Assembly: GCA_963576785.1 (NCBI GenBank) | Contig: OY756145.1 | Coordinates: forward strand, 1,860,001-1,924,000 | DNA: 64,000 nucleotides | DNA from: Chlorophyllum brunneum | Taxonomy: Eukaryota > Basidiomycota > Agaricomycetes > Agaricales > Agaricaceae | Direction: 5' to 3' | Shown: positions 60,220 through 64,000 of the stretch, piece after piece | How the letters are laid out: the number at the start of each line of letters is the position of its first letter | Numbering within the stretch: the first letter of the stretch is position 1 | The notes under the pieces: generated by a model | What the model was told of the DNA's origin: nothing | Databases searched by the model: none | What the model saw: only the letters and a program-made list of their open reading frames with translations | Translations under genes and position numbers: made by a program

Positions 60220-61891
60220 CTAGAGGTATGCTCTGCCACTGCGGCGACCCATCTGTAATTTGATGGTCAGTTGACTGTCGCCAAGTACCGACAAAGCACT
60301 TACCTCGATAACCTTCCATCCTCCGGTAAGTTCATTATCGAGCTCCTCCTCCACGCGAGTGATAGCAGCGACGTATACACACTGTTCTACCTTGTTGTCG
60401 GCACCAACAGCAATTTCTCCCGTTTTCACATTCCGGAACATCAGAACCTCTTGTGTCACAAAGGTAACTAGGAATATGGGGACGTTATTGTCCAGAATTT
60501 TGGCATCGGAGACCTAATGATTTCTTTAGATATTGTGAACAATGGACTGAGTGATCGAACTCACGTCGACTTGACGGATATCAAGAACCTTGCTATCGCT
60601 AACCAAACCCTGGCGAAGATAATGTTCCATAGTAGCCCAGAGAACATTGTACGTCTAGAATTTTCGGATTATTAGAACCGGACGCTCAAGTAAAAGTACG
60701 CACCGCTTCACCACACCAAGCTTTGAGAGCTTCCTGATCAGCAGACAAGTACGCATCCACTACTTCAGGAACAATATACTCCCTTAGCTCCCGATCAAAG
60801 CCCTCACGGGTGAACGCTGGATCCAAAAGCTTCATCAGCCGCTGAACTTGGGCATTCTCATTTTCATCGAACCACGAGCCGATCGTCTGAGTCACAGAAC
60901 GCATGGAAGATACGACGGGATTTTCTGACTCATCATAAGCTTGGCGCATAGAGACAAATGAGCGGAGGAGAGGATTTGAATCTTTGAGACGATTCCAAGC
61001 CTCCTGCTTCGGAGCGTCCTTGTGCAATACAACAGATTGACCTGCTCTGTAAAATCGTGAGATTATGATCGACATGAACAATGCGCAAGACTAACTCTGG
61101 ATCCTCTGTTACCCGGCCACGACCAATACCGCGCTCTTTGCCCGCCTTGGCCAGACGCTTCTGTCTCCGTAGTCGACGAGCTTCCTTCTCTTCAAAGCCG
61201 GCGTGCTTTGCACTGCCTGAATCATCAAGCGCATCAACAAGGGTGTCTGCGAGTGCCTTGTACGCAGCCGTATTCCGGATGGGTTCGGTCGTCTTGTCAA
61301 TGGTAGTGGAAACAGCATTTGTCGCACGTGCAATCTATATACATGGATAAGTCATGCAATGCCATGGTGAATTGTGGCCGACATACGGTACGCATGACTT
61401 CGCTCTCCTCCATGGTCTTGAGAGCTTCGGAAACGGCATCGCCGACTTTAACACCAGTTTTCTTGAGCTCCTCAGCGGCCGCTCGCAAACGGGGGTTCTC
61501 TTTAATACTGGAAGTCAACTATATTCGACAAGTTGAGCGATTGACATAAAAATCGATATGACGCAACACATACCCGAGCACGTTCATACGCGGCGCGGGC
61601 TTTTTTCATGGCCTCCGAGTCCTGGAACTTGTCAACATCGCCCTGGAGCTGCTTTACATTTTCTTGTAGCTCCCTGTTCTTCTTCAACTCCTCCTTAAGC
61701 ACCTCAACGAAAGTCTGGAACGGAGACTTGGGTAGTTCGTTCTGTCGCCGCGACGACGAGTGAAAGCCGGCAGTGTTAAGAGATGTGACAGCTATCCGAA
61801 ACGGAGGAGGAAACACTGTAGGACGCGCCACAAACGGGCGTACACGGGCAGCGTTGCGAACGACGAGGGCCTGGAGATTTCTAGGAAGCAT
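60220..61891 (-). CDS. TIM44: TIM44 (import motor subunit of the TIM23 complex)
   Basis: About six exons. ATG 61891 opens a presequence rich in Arg and lacking acids (LPRNLQALVVRNAARVRPFV...FHSSSRRQNELPKSPFQTFV). Then EVLKEELKKNRELQENVKQL coiled coil, AAAEELKKTGVKVGDAVSEA, TTEPIRNTAAYKALADTLVD, RRLRRQKRLAKAG and the C-terminal domain (WNRLKDSNPLLRSFVSMRQA, VPEVVDAYLSADQEALKAWC, VLDIRQV, VPIFLVTFVTQEVLMFRNVK, GGWKVIEMGRRSGRAYL). TIM44 anchors mtHsp70 at the inner membrane. The last exon encodes only MGRRSGRAYL. Confidence 0.96.
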
Positions 61892-64000
61892 ACTGGCGTT
61901 TGAACTTGTGGGGACTCTCGACTTGGCCCGATTACTCGTCACGGCCTTAGAAGATTTTTGTGTCACGTGCCATAAACTCTCTACCTAGCCCCTATTTCTA
62001 CCTTGCGTCATATGTTCCTCCACATCATTATCATGGCCCTCTATTGACAGCCAATGATAGAGTCTCCCCCGTTATCCAGTATATAAAGCTTTCTAAATAT
62101 TTTCCGGCTCACGGACACGGGAACCTCCCAACTGATCCGGTGAACCCACCTAGTTGGCGAACCGCCATGTCCAACCATATTCAGTACTGAAAAGGGCCTC
62201 CTTTTACCGCGGGAACCATATACCAACCCAAGTCCACTACCAGCGTCATTGATATGCTCGCCTTCTCTGGGAGCACAACTCAACTCCGCATTCTCACACT
62301 CGAACTCAGTCTTATCGCGAGTCCACCCGACACATTACCTGGGGCAGAAGTATAAAGTCGAATTCCGTATCAAGGGATGTCGAATGGATTTCGCAGCATT
62401 CACCAATACACGACCGTCTGGCGCTGTCCCTGAATCTCACGGGTCGCTTCGAGCAAGACCAGTCTCGCTGTCCACTCGGCTCATATCTATCGGTCCTCTC
62501 ATCCTCATGACTACACAGGATCCTTGTTTGCAGTCAATTTCTCAGATGCAAGCACAGGTTCCGACCCGGCAAAGACGTCGTACCAATATCTTCCAAGTGA
62601 AATAGAGCCACCACATCTTGTAACGCAGAGACATCGTGCTAACCTCTGCCATGCCGTGAAACACACCCGTTCCCATCTTTGTACCAGCTCAGGCACCGGA
62701 CTAAACCACTGACCTCTGAGAAGCTGCCGTGTTTGTGGACTCTAATCAACTTCGAATGCGGCGGTCGCTTGCAGGGAATATTGGATCTCTTGTATCGCTG
62801 GGGAATTAAACGCCCATCAAAAAATAAAATTTCGGTCATGCTGGTTCATCACTGCCAGACACAAACCCTCGAAGTTACCAGGTGTCTCAAATTACCAAGC
62901 GGAATGAAGCACCTCCCGCTCGGTCTAAATAACTTGTATATCTCAGCTTCACTGGTAACCACGGGCGTTAATATCGTCCTTAAAATGATCGCGAGTATCA
63001 CTCCAGTCTTCCCAATGATTTTCCCAGGAGCACCCCTTGCTTGCGCATGGCAAAGCTGGCTAAATCATCATGGCACAGGAACCGGCTCTCTCTACGGCTT
63101 GAATCGCCCGTATCTTTCAAAATAAACACCCCTTCCCTTAGCTAAAGTAGTCGGCCTGGATGGAACGGATGGTCCTCGACCCCTGGATTTCATTTTAACC
63201 CATAACACCCGTGGACCTCTTCCGAGACTAGATCCGCTCATCTTATCAGTGAATTTATTAGTTAAACCCTGGCCGTGCTGCGGTTTCATTAGATGTATAC
63301 CCCATCCCGAACGACATTGAGCACAGACCTAGGACTGCTGGTTCCCTCGCTTCGAGACGACAGGGACTGTCAGGCGTCTCGCCTTCCTCCCTCGTTCTCC
63401 TATCAATAAAACCCGATTATTGTTCTCTTGCAATTCACTTGTGCAGGACGACTTTCGTTAACATAGCTGAATCTCCGCGCCACACAGGCAAACCCTTAGA
63501 ACAGCTGGGCCTGATCTGTGTAGATACCTGCAAAAGTGTCACGTCGAAAGCCTGCGAGCGTCCGTGGATCGCACGATCCCCAGCTGTTGGGAGGACTGTG
63601 ACAGGATTGAATGCCGAGGATCGCTTGAGGTAGGTACGAGCATTAGCCTGGCCTTCAACGGCTGTTTCATGATTAAAGGAAGTCGGGCGGCGCACAGAGT
63701 CAAACGGAGACCATCAGTCAGTGTAGACGGCAAGAGCGATAAGTAGGGAGCGAAGATAAAAGCAACCACCTCGGTAGTGCAAGTGCATTCCGGATTAATT
63801 CTGATATATTCAAACTCTAGAACTTGCTATATAATGCTATATGAGTAAGACATCTATACGAATGACGGGGGAGATATTAGAAAGCGTCGAAATGAACAGG
63901 TAGAATGAAGTATGCAGGTGGAATACCCGAACCAATTAATGATGTCGACTCGTATCCTGATTCGATGTTCTCTCCTTCTCGCGGAATGCGGTCCAAGCCT
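61892..64000. other. 2.1-kb right-end stretch without a firm gene
   Basis: The longest open frame is 62679-63125 (+, 148 codons), which contains no motif and an unusual composition. Smaller frames at 63435-63769 on both strands also lack motifs. A gene cut by the right edge is possible but not supported. Confidence 0.4.

Noticed and set aside
62679..63125. 148-codon plus ORF near the right end
   Set aside because: Composition and codon pattern are not convincing and no domain is seen.

Overview
This window is nuclear DNA from a filamentous basidiomycete, most likely an Agaricomycete. The genes are dense, lie on both strands and are broken by many short introns (mostly 45-70 nt, GT-AG). The protein families fit: a DNMT5-type cytosine methyltransferase fused to an SNF2 ATPase, an F-box protein of the kind amplified in mushrooms, a secreted GH16 glucanase and a Zn2Cys6 regulator. 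There is no bacterial, plasmid or CRISPR signature and no intact transposon. Gene models below were built by hand from splice signals and family motifs; exon edges are inferred, not proven by transcripts.

Layout: 1-521 truncated F-box gene (-); 1807-8840 DNMT5 (-); 9052-10256 PAP2 lipid phosphatase (+); 10312-12793 CTD-interacting (CID) protein (-); 12965-13261 PET117 (+); 13262-14731 no firm gene, one possible structured RNA; 14732-16124 SAM methyltransferase (-); 16376-17063 ubiquitin-eS31 (-); 17296-18710 RFC3 (+); 20348-22659 Zn2Cys6 factor (-); 22660-25602 mostly empty; 25603-27791 CDF zinc transporter (-); 28488-29044 EMC5 (-); 29175-32614 ZW10 (+); 32893-34483 RED/IK splicing factor (-); 34560-35338 ER membrane protein (+); 35588-36217 doubtful gene (+); 36400-38291 FBXO9/Hrt3-type F-box (-); 38454-40038 DNAJB12-type J protein (+); 40275-40590 COX9 (-); 40917-42897 PP2A B subunit (+); 43655-44038 and 44027-44706 two unknown convergent genes; 44932-46591 protein with three C2HC modules (+); 46818-48155 GH16 (-); 48740-50046 NAD(P)HX dehydratase (+); 50206-52223 phosphoglucomutase (-); 52841-54442 DUF676 lipase (+); 54443-57532 mostly non-coding; 57533-59898 PIF1 helicase (-); 60220-61891 TIM44 (-); 61892-64000 no firm gene.

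Most genes are conserved housekeeping functions and are not a pathway cluster. Themes recur: genome maintenance (DNMT5, RFC3, PIF1), mitochondria (PET117, COX9, TIM44), ER and membrane traffic (EMC5, ZW10, DNAJB12-like), and carbon metabolism (PGM, GH16). Many neighbours are divergent pairs with 76-330 bp between start codons. The most notable points are a PCNA-binding motif at the N-terminus of DNMT5, an acidic tryptophan-rich stretch in ZW10 that resembles the COPI-binding lasso of Dsl1, a run of micro-exons that splits the metal site of the zinc transporter, two GC-AG introns, an intron placed exactly before the phosphoglucomutase stop codon, and an unfamiliar protein with three CX2C-X17-19-HX3C modules. 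I did not find a convincing wholly new multi-gene system.
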